DNA of 64,000 nucleotides from assembly GCF_012985465.1 (NCBI RefSeq), contig NZ_JAAQWN010000005.1, positions 186,001 to 250,000 of the forward strand. Reading direction: 5' to 3'. Position 1 is the stretch's first letter. Each line of letters opens with the position of its first letter. The notes beneath the pieces were generated by a model. The model saw nothing but the letters and a program-made list of their open reading frames with translations, searched no databases and had not been told where the DNA came from. Shown piece after piece: positions 1 through 11,072 of this stretch. The DNA comes from Pseudomonas sp. WS 5079 (lineage in GTDB: Bacteria; Pseudomonadota; Gammaproteobacteria; Pseudomonadales; Pseudomonadaceae). The translations under genes and the position numbers were made by a program.

Positions 1-1
1 C

Positions 2-3000
2 CCGGCCCACTACCTGGCAGAACTTGAAGCGTTCCAACCCGAGCTTCTGTTTATCGAGTCGGCTTGGCGCGGCAAGGATGACTTGTGGCACAACAAAGTG
101 GGGCACAACTGCGAGGAACTGCGGGGCACCTTGCAGTGGTGCAAGGAGCACGGCGTGCCCACGGTGTTCTGGAACAAGGAAGACCCCGTGCACTACGAAA
201 CCTTCCTCAACACGGCCAAGCAATTGGACTTTGTATTCACCACCGATATCGACTGCATTCAGCGCTATAAAGGCGCATTGGGTCACGAGCGTGTCTACCT
301 GCTGCCCTTTGCCTGCCAGCCCGTGGTGCACAACCCGATTGAGCTGTATGAACGCAAGGACGGGTTCTGCTTTGCCGGTGCCTACTACGTCCGTTATCCC
401 GAACGGACCCGTGACCTGGTCAATCTCATCAGCGAACTGCCACGCTTGCGCCCCTTGGAGATCTTTGATCGCAACTTCGGCAAACAAGACGCCAACTATC
501 AGTTCCCCGCCGAATATCAACCCTACATCGTCGGCACGTTGAGCCCTGCACACATGGACCTGGCCTACAAAGGCTATCGCTACGGGGTCAACCTCAACTC
601 GATCAAGCAATCCCAGTCCATGTTCGCGCGGCGCGTCTTCGAGCTGCTGGGCTCCAACACCCTGACTGTCAGCAATTTTTCCCGCGGCCTGCGCGTATTG
701 CTGGGTGATCTGGTAATTACCACCGACAACAGTGCGCACATGCTCAACCGGCTCAAGGCGCTGGCGGATAACCCGCAACATAGCGCCAGACTGCGCCTGG
801 CCGGCTTGCGCAAAGTGATGCAGGAACATACCTACGCCCATCGCTTGCGCTATGTCATGGCCAAAGTCAGCGGCACGCCCCAAGACGATCCCTTGCCCAA
901 GATTTGCATCATCGCCAATGCGCTCAACAATGCCGAGCTGCTGGCACTGACCCGGCACCTGCAGCGCCAGCGCTACAGCAATATCATCATGAAGGTCGTG
1001 GTGAACACGGGCGTAACCGCAACAGACCCGCGATTACACCTGATCAGCCGCACGCAGTTGAACGCCGTTACCGTGGCTGAACTGGCCAACGGCGCCGCCT
1101 GGGTTGGCGCGATGGTCGCGCAGGACTACTACGGCCCCCACTACCTGCTCGACCTGGCCCTGGCCACGCGCTACAGCCAGGCCAACGTGATCGGCAAGGC
1201 GACGCACTACGTAGCCGATGAGCATGGCATCCACCTGCACAATGCCGGGCAGGACTACCGCTGCGCCAGCGCCATCGCCGCCCGTTGCGCGCTGATCAAG
1301 CCCTCATTGCTGGCCAGCCAAACGGTTGGCGACTGGCTCCACGCCCTGCCCTCCCTTGAGTACCGCAACCCGAAGGCCCTGGCGAGCGACGTCTTCAACT
1401 ACTGCAAAAACGCGGCGGGCACCCACCCGCAGCAGGTCAGCGCCATGGTGGATGATCTTGCGGTGGATAGCGGTGTGAGCCTCGCCACCCTGCAACGGCA
1501 CGCCGAAACCATTCCCCCGCTGCAAGCGAGCGCCAGTACGCCGTACATCAGTGGTGCAGCCCTGGCGAAACTGTTTGCCCCCATCGCCAGCAAGTTCCTG
1601 CAAACCAAGGTCGATGCCGATACCTGGCATATCTCCTCATCCCTGGCGGACGGTAGGCACGAGTACCATTACGCCAGGCAGGAACTGCCCGTGGCCCAAC
1701 TGGCAACCGACGCGCCTCTGCAACTGTTCCTCGACGCCACCCCAGGCTTGAACATTCAGTTGGTCGTCCTGTTCCTGGATGCACAGAAACAACGCATCAG
1801 CCATCTGCTGCAAACGGCCAATCGCAACCAGAGCTGCGAGGTCCCTCCCGAAATCGCCTACGTGCGCCTGGGAATCCGTGCTTACGCAAGCGGCAGTTCC
1901 ACGATTAAGGAACTGGTCCTCGGCCATCGTGATATCCAGCCATCCACACTGCTCGCCAAGGCCGGGCACCTACTGCTGACCAACCACTACCCGGCCTATG
2001 ACGATCTGTACCGCAACGGCTTTTTGCACACCCGTGTGAGCGCCTATCAAGCACAAGGCTTGCCGGTGGATGTGTTTCGCCTGCGCGCAAATGAGCCGGT
2101 CAGCTATCAAGAATTTGAAAACGTCGATGTCATCACTGGCTCCCAGGCAGCCCTGGCCAACATGCTTGGGTCAAGGTGTTATCAATCGGTGCTGGTGCAT
2201 TTTCTGGACCCGCAGATGTGGGAAGTCCTGCGCCTGCACGCCATCCCCACCATCGTCTGGGTGCACGGTTCCGAAATCCAGCCATGGTGGCGTCGGGCGC
2301 ACAACTATGGCAGCGATGCGCAACGGCAACTGGGCAAGCTCGAAAGCGAGCGGCGCATGGGCTTCTGGCGCAAGCTGCTAAACCCCATGCCGGCCAATTT
2401 GCAGTTGGTCTTCGTATCGCATCACTTTGCCGAAGAGGTCATGGAAGACCTGGGCTTTCGCCTGCCAAAAAGCCAGTACCGGATCATTCACAACCCGATC
2501 AATACCCAGTTGTTTTCCTATCAGGAAAAACCGCCGGAACAGCGTAAGAAAATCCTCTCGATCCGCCCTTATGCATCGCGCACCTATGCCAATGACCTGA
2601 GCGTCAAGGCCATCCAGTTGCTGGCGCAAAAGCCCTGGTTCAGTGAACTGCAGTTTCGCCTGATCGGGGATGGGCCGTTATTCGAGGAGACATTGGCGCC
2701 CCTGCGCCAATACCCCAACGTACAGATTGAAAGGGGCTACTTGAAACAGTCCGAAATCGCCGAACTGCACAAACACTATGGGGTATTCCTGTGCCCCAGC
2801 CGCATGGATACCCAAGGTGTCTCTCGTGATGAAGCAATGGCCTCGGGCCTGGTACCGATCACCAATCGAGTCGGGGCAATACCGGAGTTTGTCGATGACA
2901 ACAGTGGTTTTCTAGCGGCCCCGGAAAGTTTCATCGAGCTGAGCGAAGCCATTGAAACCCTGTTCCTGCACCCCTGCACTTTCCAGGAAAAATCCCTGAG

Positions 3001-3154
3001 CGCCAGACAACGCGTGGTCATGCAAAGCGACACGCTGCAGATTTCAAAAGCTGAACTCAACCTCATACGAGACACAAATGACCATCGAGAAAGAGTCGAC
3101 ACTCCAGATAATCCTGCTATCGACACTCGGCTGGTGCATGTCATTGGCTCGTAA
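2..3154 (+). CDS. Large two-part glycosyltransferase (CgeB-like plus GT4), 5' end outside window
   Basis: The reading frame is open to the left edge, so the gene is truncated by the window and 1,050 residues are visible. The first 260 or so residues resemble CgeB/DUF3880-type glycosyltransferases (tryptophan-rich start, VFWNKEDPVHYETF, VFTTD, YLLPFACQP). The middle is poorly conserved. The last 300 residues form a GT4 domain with a nucleotide-sugar-binding pattern (LIGDGPLFEETL, FLCPSRMDTQGVSRDEAMASG). Two catalytic units in one chain suggest a multi-step glycan polymerase or decorating enzyme. A membrane protein and two further glycosyltransferases follow on the same strand, which points to surface polysaccharide synthesis. 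The sugar and product cannot be told from the sequence. Confidence 0.85.
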   Translation, partial: PAHYLAELEAFQPELLFIESAWRGKDDLWHNKVGHNCEELRGTLQWCKEHGVPTVFWNKEDPVHYETFLNTAKQLDFVFTTDIDCIQRYKGALGHERVYLLPFACQPVVHNPIELYERKDGFCFAGAYYVRYPERTRDLVNLISELPRLRPLEIFDRNFGKQDANYQFPAEYQPYIVGTLSPAHMDLAYKGYRYGVNLNSIKQSQSMFARRVFELLGSNTLTVSNFSRGLRVLLGDLVITTDNSAHMLNRLKALADNPQHSARLRLAGLRKVMQEHTYAHRLRYVMAKVSGTPQDDPLPKICIIANALNNAELLALTRHLQRQRYSNIIMKVVVNTGVTATDPRLHLISRTQLNAVTVAELANGAAWVGAMVAQDYYGPHYLLDLALATRYSQANVIGKATHYVADEHGIHLHNAGQDYRCASAIAARCALIKPSLLASQTVGDWLHALPSLEYRNPKALASDVFNYCKNAAGTHPQQVSAMVDDLAVDSGVSLATLQRHAETIPPLQASASTPYISGAALAKLFAPIASKFLQTKVDADTWHISSSLADGRHEYHYARQELPVAQLATDAPLQLFLDATPGLNIQLVVLFLDAQKQRISHLLQTANRNQSCEVPPEIAYVRLGIRAYASGSSTIKELVLGHRDIQPSTLLAKAGHLLLTNHYPAYDDLYRNGFLHTRVSAYQAQGLPVDVFRLRANEPVSYQEFENVDVITGSQAALANMLGSRCYQSVLVHFLDPQMWEVLRLHAIPTIVWVHGSEIQPWWRRAHNYGSDAQRQLGKLESERRMGFWRKLLNPMPANLQLVFVSHHFAEEVMEDLGFRLPKSQYRIIHNPINTQLFSYQEKPPEQRKKILSIRPYASRTYANDLSVKAIQLLAQKPWFSELQFRLIGDGPLFEETLAPLRQYPNVQIERGYLKQSEIAELHKHYGVFLCPSRMDTQGVSRDEAMASGLVPITNRVGAIPEFVDDNSGFLAAPESFIELSEAIETLFLHPCTFQEKSLSARQRVVMQSDTLQISKAELNLIRDTNDHRERVDTPDNPAIDTRLVHVIGS

Positions 3155-3890
3155 ATTCATACGAGTCACTCCGACCGCAACTTTCACCGCCCATACCGCA
3201 CATTTTTGCGCGCAAGGCCTATTGATCGTAACGTTCCTGTTACCGCTGAAAATCCTCATCCTGCTGGGCTCCGAGTCAATTCCCGAATATTTGCCGCAGG
3301 CATTCAAGTCGTTCAGCAAACCCTGGCTGATTATTGGCCTCAGTTTATTGACCGCTGTGTTTTATGGCCTCTATTTGCTGTCGGAAGTTATCGCGTCACG
3401 TTATTCGAGAACGGGCGCCTACCAACTAATGAACCACAACCAGAAGTCCAACAGTCTGGGTAACCAGCGACCTCTGGCAGTATTGGCGTTCTCCAGGCTC
3501 ACCCGAGGCTTGTCTGCGGCCAGTTTTGTGACCATTGCCCTGAGCCTATTGCTTTACATCTACCCGGCGCTGCTGACCATTGCCCTGGCCTATATTGCGG
3601 GGGTCACGACACTGATCATCGTTTTATACAACCGCAAACACCGCATACGTTCAATTGTGCAGCGCCACCATCATGCGTTGCTCAATGCACTTTCGTCCCT
3701 GGGGTTCCTGGGGACATTTGCCTTCATGGTCATGGACTTTCTGTACATGACACCTGCCCCCATCTCTATCGCGCTCATTTCATTGATTCTGGTCCGGCAA
3801 AGCCTTGCCCGGCTCAAGTCGATGATTGAGGACGCTATCTACCTGAAAAACCATCAACAGAAAATCAATGCGCTGTTCTTCGCCTATTGA
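3078..3890 (+). CDS. Polytopic membrane protein of the glycosyltransferase cluster
   Basis: A 270-residue protein with about six hydrophobic segments: LLIVTFLLPLKILILLG, WLIIGLSLLTAVFYGLYLL, two in the region 155-185, one near 215 and one near 235. The N terminus is basic. It overlaps the end of the upstream glycosyltransferase. The start is uncertain: ATG at 3078 gives a 77-bp overlap, ATG at 3138 (MSLARKF) a 17-bp overlap, and neither has a strong Shine-Dalgarno. I do not recognise a family. Position suggests a role in glycan export or assembly, but no transporter signature (ABC, Wzx or Wzy motif) is visible. Confidence 0.7.
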   Translation: MTIEKESTLQIILLSTLGWCMSLARKFIRVTPTATFTAHTAHFCAQGLLIVTFLLPLKILILLGSESIPEYLPQAFKSFSKPWLIIGLSLLTAVFYGLYLLSEVIASRYSRTGAYQLMNHNQKSNSLGNQRPLAVLAFSRLTRGLSAASFVTIALSLLLYIYPALLTIALAYIAGVTTLIIVLYNRKHRIRSIVQRHHHALLNALSSLGFLGTFAFMVMDFLYMTPAPISIALISLILVRQSLARLKSMIEDAIYLKNHQQKINALFFAY

Positions 3891-3921
3891 TTGCCAACGT
3901 GCCGAACAGGAGTGGGTTCCC

Positions 3922-5130
3922 GTGAATCGTATTGCCATGCTCGTATGGAACGAATTTCGCAACGACGCCCGCGTGTTGAAACAGGCCCAGACACTTCAGT
4001 CGGCGGGCTATCAAGTCACGGTTTTTGCCCTGCATACCCCAGGTATAACCTGCCAAAAAGAAACCCTCGCGGATGGCACTCAGGTGATACGAGTCGCGCG
4101 GCGTCCGGTATGGCGGTGGCGCAGCGCCAAGGCGCAACAATCGAGGGGCGCGTCGGCGACTGGCAAGCCAATGTCAGTGCTGCGCGTACTTGCGCGGGTA
4201 TGGACACATATCGGCCTGGTGACCCGTATCGCCTGGCATCGCGCAACGGTGATCCACGCCCATGACGTCAATACCCTGCCCAGCGCCTGGCTCGCCGCCC
4301 GGCTCAGCGGGGCCAAGCTGGTGTATGACGCCCACGAAATCAGCACCAGCCGCGAAGGTTACGGGCGCTATCGCCAGTGGGTGGCGCGGGTCGAGCGCAC
4401 GCTGATGCCCAGGACTGACGGCAACATCACCACCACCGAGACGCGGGCGAAGTTCTTTGCCCGCGCCTACGCCATTGCCCGCCCGCTGGTGCTGCAGAAT
4501 CGGCCACGGTTGAGCAGCAGCCCGCCAACACAACGGATCCGCCATGAACTGGGGCTGGTACAGCCCTGGCCGATCATCGTCTATCAGGGCGGATTGCAGC
4601 AGGGACGCGGGCTGGAGCGCCTGCTGCGGGTAGCGGCAAGCGTACCGGATGCCTATTTCGTGTTGATTGGGGGCGGAAATCTGTGCGGGCCGCTGCTGGC
4701 ATTGCGCGATGAACTGGGCCTGGCCGAGCGCGTGCATTTTATCCCCGTGGTGCCCCTGGCGGATCTGCCCAGCTACACCGTATCAGCCGATATTGGCGTG
4801 CAACCCATCGAACACACCTGCCTGAACCACTTCACCACCGACTCCAACAAGCTGTTCGAGTACGTGATCGCCGGGCTGCCGGTAATAGCCACGGACTTCC
4901 CGGAGATTCGCCGGATTGTCAAAGCCCATGACATCGGGTTGCTGGTGCCGGCCGGTGACGACCTGCAATTGCGCGCGGCTCTCAGGCATTTGCTGGATGA
5001 CCCTGTGCTACGCCGCAGGTATGCCGGCAACACACGAATTGCCGCCAGGTACCTGAACTGGGAACAGCAGGAGGCAGAGCTGGTAACGCTGTACTACCGG
5101 TTGACGGGCATGGGCCAGGTGCATCCATGA
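3922..5130 (+). CDS. GT4-type glycosyltransferase
   Basis: A 402-residue protein starting at GTG 3922, preceded by AGGAG nine bases upstream. The longer frame from ATG 3868 overlaps the upstream gene and adds non-conserved residues. The N-terminal Rossmann half starts IAMLVWNEFRNDARVLKQA. The acceptor side contains VIHAHDVNTLP and LVYDAHE. The C-terminal half shows the GT-B donor site with YQGGLQQGRGLERLL, then NKLFEYVIAGLPVIATDFPE, which carries the E-x7-E-like region. Its stop overlaps the next start (ATGA), so the two genes are translationally coupled. The family transfers an activated sugar with retention. Substrate is unknown. Confidence 0.87.
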   Translation: MNRIAMLVWNEFRNDARVLKQAQTLQSAGYQVTVFALHTPGITCQKETLADGTQVIRVARRPVWRWRSAKAQQSRGASATGKPMSVLRVLARVWTHIGLVTRIAWHRATVIHAHDVNTLPSAWLAARLSGAKLVYDAHEISTSREGYGRYRQWVARVERTLMPRTDGNITTTETRAKFFARAYAIARPLVLQNRPRLSSSPPTQRIRHELGLVQPWPIIVYQGGLQQGRGLERLLRVAASVPDAYFVLIGGGNLCGPLLALRDELGLAERVHFIPVVPLADLPSYTVSADIGVQPIEHTCLNHFTTDSNKLFEYVIAGLPVIATDFPEIRRIVKAHDIGLLVPAGDDLQLRAALRHLLDDPVLRRRYAGNTRIAARYLNWEQQEAELVTLYYRLTGMGQVHP

Positions 5131-6299
5131 CGATGCGTATCCTGTTGTTGAGCTACTACTACCCACCTGACCTGGCAGCATTTCGGGTCGAAGCGATGGT
5201 CGAGGCCCTGCTCGCACACCCTGGCGGCGAGGCGCAGATCGACTTGCTCACCACTTGTCCCAACCGCTATGCCGCCTCTTACGTGGCAGGCAGCGATGGC
5301 CCACAACGACCGGGGCTTTGTATTACGCGCATAGCCCTGCCCAGGGCCCCCAACAACTTCCGCGATCAGGCAAGGGGGTTTGCGGCCTATGCCCATGGCG
5401 TACGCAAGGCGATAAAAGGCAAGGAGTACGACTTGATCCTTGCCTCCTCCTCGCGGCTGATGACCGCCGCGCTGGCGGCCTCGATTGCCCGGGCACGCAA
5501 GACCCCGCTCTATCTGGATATCCGCGATATTTTCGTCGATGTGCTGCCCGAGCTTTTCCCTGGCCTGCGCGGCAACATCCTCGCCCGGCTGTTTGCCGTG
5601 GTCGAGCGACTGACGATCAACCAGGCCTCGCGGATCAACCTGGTGTCACCGGGGTTTCTCGGTTACTTCGTCGCGCGCTATCCGCACAAGAGGTTTGCCA
5701 CCTTTACCAATGGCATTGACGATCTGTTTTTCCAGTCAGCGCTCCCCCAAGGCATACCCTGCGCACCTGCCGGCCGATTGAAAATCGTGTATGCCGGCAA
5801 CATCGGCGCCGGCCAGGGCCTGGAGAAAATCATCCCGCAACTGGCGCAACGGTTGGCCGACCGTGCCAGCTTTTATGTGATTGGCCATGGCGGCACCCTG
5901 CACAAGTTGCGCGATGAGCTGCAACGCCTGCGCATCACCAATGTCGAGCTGATTGCCCCCATGCCCCGCGCCCAGCTCATCAATCACTATCGCCAGGCCG
6001 ATGTGCTGTTTTTGCACCTGAATACGTTCAAGGCATTCCTCAAAGTCATACCCTCAAAACTGTTCGAGTACGCCGCCACCGGCAAGCCGATCCTGGCGGG
6101 CCTGGATGGTTACTCAAAACACTTCGCCACCACCCATATCGCCAACACCGCAGTGTTTGCCCCCGCAGACCTGGAGTCCGCCATCGCCGCCCTGGCTCGA
6201 CTCAGGCTCGAACCCACCGACCGTTCGGCATTCATTCGCGATTACGCGCGCACGACCATCCAGCAACACATGGCGATCGACATTCTGAGCACCCGATAA
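5127..6299 (+). CDS. GT4-type glycosyltransferase (WbuB-like)
   Basis: A 390-residue GT-B fold protein. The N terminus is typical of the WbuB-like group (ILLLSYYYPPDLAAFRVEAM). It continues with LDIRDIFVDVLPE and, in the C-terminal half, IVYAGNIGAGQGLEKIIPQL and PSKLFEYAATGKPILAG, the donor-nucleotide binding region. It starts inside the stop of the preceding glycosyltransferase and ends the cluster. The following 84 bp carry the promoter of the chemoreceptor gene and no terminator that I can see. Related enzymes act in O-antigen or capsule synthesis. Confidence 0.87.
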   Translation: MTMRILLLSYYYPPDLAAFRVEAMVEALLAHPGGEAQIDLLTTCPNRYAASYVAGSDGPQRPGLCITRIALPRAPNNFRDQARGFAAYAHGVRKAIKGKEYDLILASSSRLMTAALAASIARARKTPLYLDIRDIFVDVLPELFPGLRGNILARLFAVVERLTINQASRINLVSPGFLGYFVARYPHKRFATFTNGIDDLFFQSALPQGIPCAPAGRLKIVYAGNIGAGQGLEKIIPQLAQRLADRASFYVIGHGGTLHKLRDELQRLRITNVELIAPMPRAQLINHYRQADVLFLHLNTFKAFLKVIPSKLFEYAATGKPILAGLDGYSKHFATTHIANTAVFAPADLESAIAALARLRLEPTDRSAFIRDYARTTIQQHMAIDILSTR

Positions 6300-6327
6300 G
6301 CGCCCGCCGATTATTGCAAAAATAAGT

Positions 6328-6354
6328 TAAATAAAAGCCCGCCGGGGCCGACAA
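6328..6354 (+). promoter_or_regulatory. FliA (sigma28)-type promoter of aer
   Basis: TAAATAAA, an 11-base spacer, then GCCGACAA. This matches the sigma28 consensus TAAAGTTT-N11-GCCGATAA at all four leading -35 bases and 7 of 8 bases of the -10 element. It lies 30 bp before the start of a chemoreceptor gene, the expected kind of FliA target. Confidence 0.65.
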
Positions 6355-6383
6355 CCTGTCAAAGCCTTGCGGATTGATCAATC

Positions 6384-7949
6384 ATGCGTAATAACCAACC
6401 CGTTACCCAGCGCGAACGTACCTTCCCCGCTCAACAACGGTTGATCTCCACGACCGATGCCAAAGGCGTGATCACTTACTGCAACGACGCGTTCGTCGAA
6501 ATCAGTGGGTTTTCCCGGGATGAACTGATGCGCGCCCCGCACAACCTGGTTCGCCACCCGGATGTGCCGGCCGCGGTGTTCGCGCATATGTGGGCGACGC
6601 TCAAACAAGGCTTGCCATGGATGGGCATCGTCAAGAACCGCTGCAAGACCGGCGATCACTACTGGGTCAACGCCTATGTGACCCCGGTGTTCGACGGCGA
6701 ACAGGTGATCGGCTACGAGTCGGTACGGGTCAAGCCGACCGCCGAGCAGATCCGCCGTGCCGAAGCGCTGTACCAGCGGATCAATCAGGGCAAGTCGGCC
6801 ATCCCGCGCAGTGATAAATGGCTGCCGGTGTTGCAGGACTGGCTGCCGTTTATCCTGGTCAGCCAGTTGAGCTTCCTGATCGGCATCTGGTTCAACTCCC
6901 ACTGGGGTTTTGCCCTGGCCGCCGCACTGTCGGTGCCGCTGGGCCTGCTCGGCCTGAGCTGGCAGCAGCGCGGTCTCAAGCGCCTGTTGCGCCTGGCCGA
7001 ACAGACCACCTCCGACCCGCTGATCGCGCAGATGTACACCGACAGCCGTGGCGCGCAAGCACGCCTGGAGATGTCGATCCTCAGCCAGGAAGCCCGCCTG
7101 AAGACCTGCCTGACCCGCTTGCAGGACACCGCCGAACACCTCAACGACCAGGCGCGTCAGTCCAACACCCTGGCCCACAACAGCTCGACCGGCCTGGAAC
7201 GCCAGCGCGTGGAGACCGAGCAGGTAGCCACCGCCGTCAACCAGATGGCCGCCACCACCCAGGAAGTCGCCAGCCATGTACAACGTACGGCTGACGCCAC
7301 CCAGGAGGCCAATCGCCTGACTGGGCGCGGGCGTGATATCGCGGGCGAAACCCGCGAAGCCATCCAGCGCCTGTCAGTGGTGGTTGGGGAAACCGGCGTG
7401 ACCGTGACCCAACTGGCCAAGGACAGCGACGAGATCGGCGGCGTGGTGGATGTGATCAAGGGCATTGCCGACCAGACCAACCTGCTGGCCCTGAACGCCG
7501 CCATCGAAGCGGCGCGCGCCGGTGAAATGGGCCGCGGGTTTGCGGTGGTGGCCGATGAAGTGCGGCAACTGGCGCAACGTACCAGCGAATCCACCGGGCA
7601 GATCCATGCCCTGATCGCCAAGTTGCAACAGACCGCCAGCACCGCCGTGCAGACCATGGATGCCGGGCATCGCCAGGCCGAAGAAGGCGTGGCGCGAGTG
7701 ATGGAAGCGGACGCGGCGCTGGTGGGGATCAGCGAGGCGGTGGCGCACATTACCGACATGACCACCCAGATCGCCGCCGCGACCGAGGAGCAAAGCTCGG
7801 TGGCCGAAGAGATCAGCCGCAATATCAGCACCATTGCGCTGTTGGCGGACCAGACTTCGGAGCAGGCGTTGAATTCGGCGCAGTTGAGTGAAGAGCTGAC
7901 CCATACGGCCAATACGCAGTATTCGCTGGTGGAGCGGTTTAACCGCTAG
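6384..7949 (+). CDS. aer: Aerotaxis receptor Aer (PAS-containing chemoreceptor)
   Basis: A 521-residue methyl-accepting-type receptor. An N-terminal PAS domain (about 10-120; [20 protein letters not shown], then NLVRHPDVP and YESVRVKP) resembles the FAD-binding PAS of Aer. Two adjacent hydrophobic segments (about 150-195) form a membrane hairpin without a periplasmic domain, as in Aer. A long signalling coiled coil follows, with the conserved tip around residues 360-395 ([20 protein letters not shown]). It senses redox or oxygen through its cofactor and signals to CheA/CheW. Its place just upstream of the cbb3 oxidase genes fits aerotaxis. A FliA-like promoter precedes it. The paralogue at 34063-35628 has the same length. 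Confidence 0.88.
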   Translation: MRNNQPVTQRERTFPAQQRLISTTDAKGVITYCNDAFVEISGFSRDELMRAPHNLVRHPDVPAAVFAHMWATLKQGLPWMGIVKNRCKTGDHYWVNAYVTPVFDGEQVIGYESVRVKPTAEQIRRAEALYQRINQGKSAIPRSDKWLPVLQDWLPFILVSQLSFLIGIWFNSHWGFALAAALSVPLGLLGLSWQQRGLKRLLRLAEQTTSDPLIAQMYTDSRGAQARLEMSILSQEARLKTCLTRLQDTAEHLNDQARQSNTLAHNSSTGLERQRVETEQVATAVNQMAATTQEVASHVQRTADATQEANRLTGRGRDIAGETREAIQRLSVVVGETGVTVTQLAKDSDEIGGVVDVIKGIADQTNLLALNAAIEAARAGEMGRGFAVVADEVRQLAQRTSESTGQIHALIAKLQQTASTAVQTMDAGHRQAEEGVARVMEADAALVGISEAVAHITDMTTQIAAATEEQSSVAEEISRNISTIALLADQTSEQALNSAQLSEELTHTANTQYSLVERFNR

Positions 7950-7950
7950 A

Positions 7951-8034
7951 TCGCTACCGCAGGCAAGCCAGCTCCCACATTTTGATCTGTGAATACATTC
8001 AAAATGTGGGAACTGGCTTGCCTGCGATGAGGCC
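7951..8034. repeat. REP pair (REPIN)
   Basis: Two inverted copies of a GCAGGCAAGCCAGCTCCCACA-like unit face each other around a short AT-rich spacer that itself contains ATTTTGA/TCAAAAT. It fills the gap between convergent genes and reaches the stop codon of the hydrolase gene. It could form a large hairpin and act as a bidirectional terminator. Confidence 0.8.
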
Positions 8035-8727
8035 CTAACGGGTGCCGAAAAAACCAGCCACCTTCCCCGCCGCAGCTTCCAGATGCTGCTCATGGGTAAA
8101 CCCCGAAGCCTTCAACGGCTTCAAATCGTGATCCCCCGCCACCAGCCACATCACCTCGATGCTCGGCGACAATACATACCCCTCCACCGCCGCCCGATTG
8201 CCCAGCGCATCGCGTTCGCCCTGCACAATCAAGGTCAGGGTCTTCAGCCCTGCCAGATGCTCGACCCGTGGCTTCTCTGGCTTGCCCACCGCATAGAACG
8301 GATACCCCAGGCACACCAGCGCATCTGCCGCCAATTCATCGGCCACCAAGCTGGCCATTCGCCCGCCCATGGACTTGCCGCCAATCGCCAAAGGCCCAGC
8401 GACATGACGTCGCACCTGGGCATATACCTCGCGCCAGCATTCCAGCAGTTTTGGCGCCGGGTTCGGCGGGCGTTTGCCGCCATCCACACGGCGCTGGGCC
8501 ATGTAGGGAAACTCGAAGCGCAACACGTTCACGCCATGCCCGGCAAGGCGTACAGCCATGTCGTCCATAAAGCCCGAGTCCATCGGCGCGCCGGCACCGT
8601 GAGCCAGGATCAGCGTCGGTGATTGGCCCGCGTCAACGCTCGTGGCCGCATTCCACAACCACCCGTGTTCACGCACACACTGCGCCCATTGATCCCCGTC
8701 AATACTGGCCTTGTGCTCTTTGCCCAT
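8035..8727 (-). CDS. Alpha/beta hydrolase of the KANL3/Tex30 (dienelactone-hydrolase-like) type
   Basis: A 230-residue protein. The chosen start (MGKEHKAS) has a GAGGC Shine-Dalgarno; an in-frame upstream extension would run into the ccoN promoter. Fold features are [15 protein letters not shown] (oxyanion strand), the nucleophile elbow [11 protein letters not shown], an acid-strand region [11 protein letters not shown], and the catalytic histidine in GDHDLKPLK. Members are small soluble serine hydrolases of unknown physiological substrate. It is divergent from ccoN1, with starts 80 bp apart. Confidence 0.85.
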   Translation of the reverse strand: MGKEHKASIDGDQWAQCVREHGWLWNAATSVDAGQSPTLILAHGAGAPMDSGFMDDMAVRLAGHGVNVLRFEFPYMAQRRVDGGKRPPNPAPKLLECWREVYAQVRRHVAGPLAIGGKSMGGRMASLVADELAADALVCLGYPFYAVGKPEKPRVEHLAGLKTLTLIVQGERDALGNRAAVEGYVLSPSIEVMWLVAGDHDLKPLKASGFTHEQHLEAAAGKVAGFFGTR

Positions 8728-8729
8728 GC

Positions 8730-8757
8730 TTGCCTCGCTTTTTAGTCTGCCTATAAC
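8730..8757 (+). promoter_or_regulatory. Candidate sigma70 promoter of cbb3 operon 1
   Basis: TTGCCT, 16 bases, then TATAAC, about 50 bp before ccoN1. No TTGAT-N4-ATCAA site lies in the 80-bp divergent gap, which fits the constitutive behaviour known for the first cbb3 operon in Pseudomonas. Confidence 0.4.
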
Positions 8758-8806
8758 TCCAGCCCAAGTGCCGCATCTGCTTGGGTTGAACCGTGGATGG
8801 GGAACC

Positions 8807-10231
<1,425 letters not shown>

Positions 10232-10241
10232 GGAGTCGATG

Positions 10242-10850
10242 ATGAAACACGAAACGATTGAAAAGAACGTCGGCCTATTGATGCTGCTGATGGTGCTTGC
10301 CGTGAGTATCGGCGGCCTGACGCAGATCGTCCCGCTGTTCTTCCAGGACGTCACCAACAAGCCGGTCGAAGGCATGAAGCCCTACACCGCGCTGCAACTG
10401 GAAGGCCGTGACATCTACATCCGCGAAGGCTGCGTACAGTGTCACTCGCAGATGATCCGGCCGTTCCGCGCCGAGACCGAACGCTACGGCCACTACTCGG
10501 TCGCCGGCGAAAGCGTGTGGGATCACCCGTTCCTGTGGGGTTCCAAGCGTACCGGTCCGGACCTGGCCCGTGTTGGCGCGCGCTACTCCGACGACTGGCA
10601 CCGCGCGCACTTGTACAACCCGCGCAACGTTGTGCCTGAGTCGAAGATGCCGGCCTACCCTTGGCTGGTCACCGCCCAGGTCGACAGCAGCCACACCGAA
10701 ACCAAGCTCAAGGTCATGCGCACCCTCGGCGTGCCGTACACCGACGCAGACATCACCGCGGCCGTGGACAGCCTCAAGGGCAAGACCGAAATGGACGCCC
10801 TGGTCTCCTACCTGCAAGTGCTCGGCACTGCAATCAAGAGCAAGAGGTGA
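10242..10850 (+). CDS. ccoO1: cbb3-type cytochrome c oxidase subunit II, mono-heme (operon 1)
   Basis: A 202-residue membrane-anchored cytochrome c. I chose the second of two adjacent ATG codons (10242) because AGGAG then sits at better spacing and it aligns with MKHEVVEKN of the second copy. One N-terminal membrane helix (about 10-30) is followed by a periplasmic domain with a heme c site CVQCH near residue 67 and the distal methionine probably in PESKMPAYP. It passes electrons from CcoP to CcoN. It lies 10 bp behind ccoN1 and just before ccoQ1. Confidence 0.96.
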
Positions 10851-10853
10851 ACC

Positions 10854-11072
10854 ATGGGTTTTGAACTGGATACCGGAATGATCCGCGGCCTCGGCACGCT
10901 GGTGGTGGCAATTGCCTTCATCGGCCTGTCGCTGTGGGTGTTCAACTCCAAGCGCAACCCGGAGTTCGCCGAGGCCTGCCTGCTGCCATTTGCCGATGAG
11001 CCTAAGCCTGACGCCATCGACACCCCATCCGACGCTCAAGAAGAGCCTGTAACAAGGAGCATTCGGCCATGA
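10854..11072 (+). CDS. ccoQ1: cbb3-type oxidase small subunit CcoQ (operon 1)
   Basis: A 72-residue protein with a single membrane helix (about 11-28, [18 protein letters not shown]), then a short basic stretch and an acidic cytoplasmic tail, the normal CcoQ plan. The CNPEF-like segment and LLPFADEP are shared with the operon 2 copy. CcoQ stabilises the core complex. Its stop overlaps the ccoP1 start by four bases. Its C-terminal tail is 11 residues longer than in the second copy. Confidence 0.92.
   Translation: MGFELDTGMIRGLGTLVVAIAFIGLSLWVFNSKRNPEFAEACLLPFADEPKPDAIDTPSDAQEEPVTRSIRP

Noticed and set aside
6378..7283. 301-codon open frame on the minus strand opposite aer
   Set aside because: Shadow of the chemoreceptor coding sequence with no conserved content.
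8728..8806. Anr box for cbb3 operon 1
   Set aside because: No sequence with more than half the TTGAT-N4-ATCAA positions occurs in the gap.
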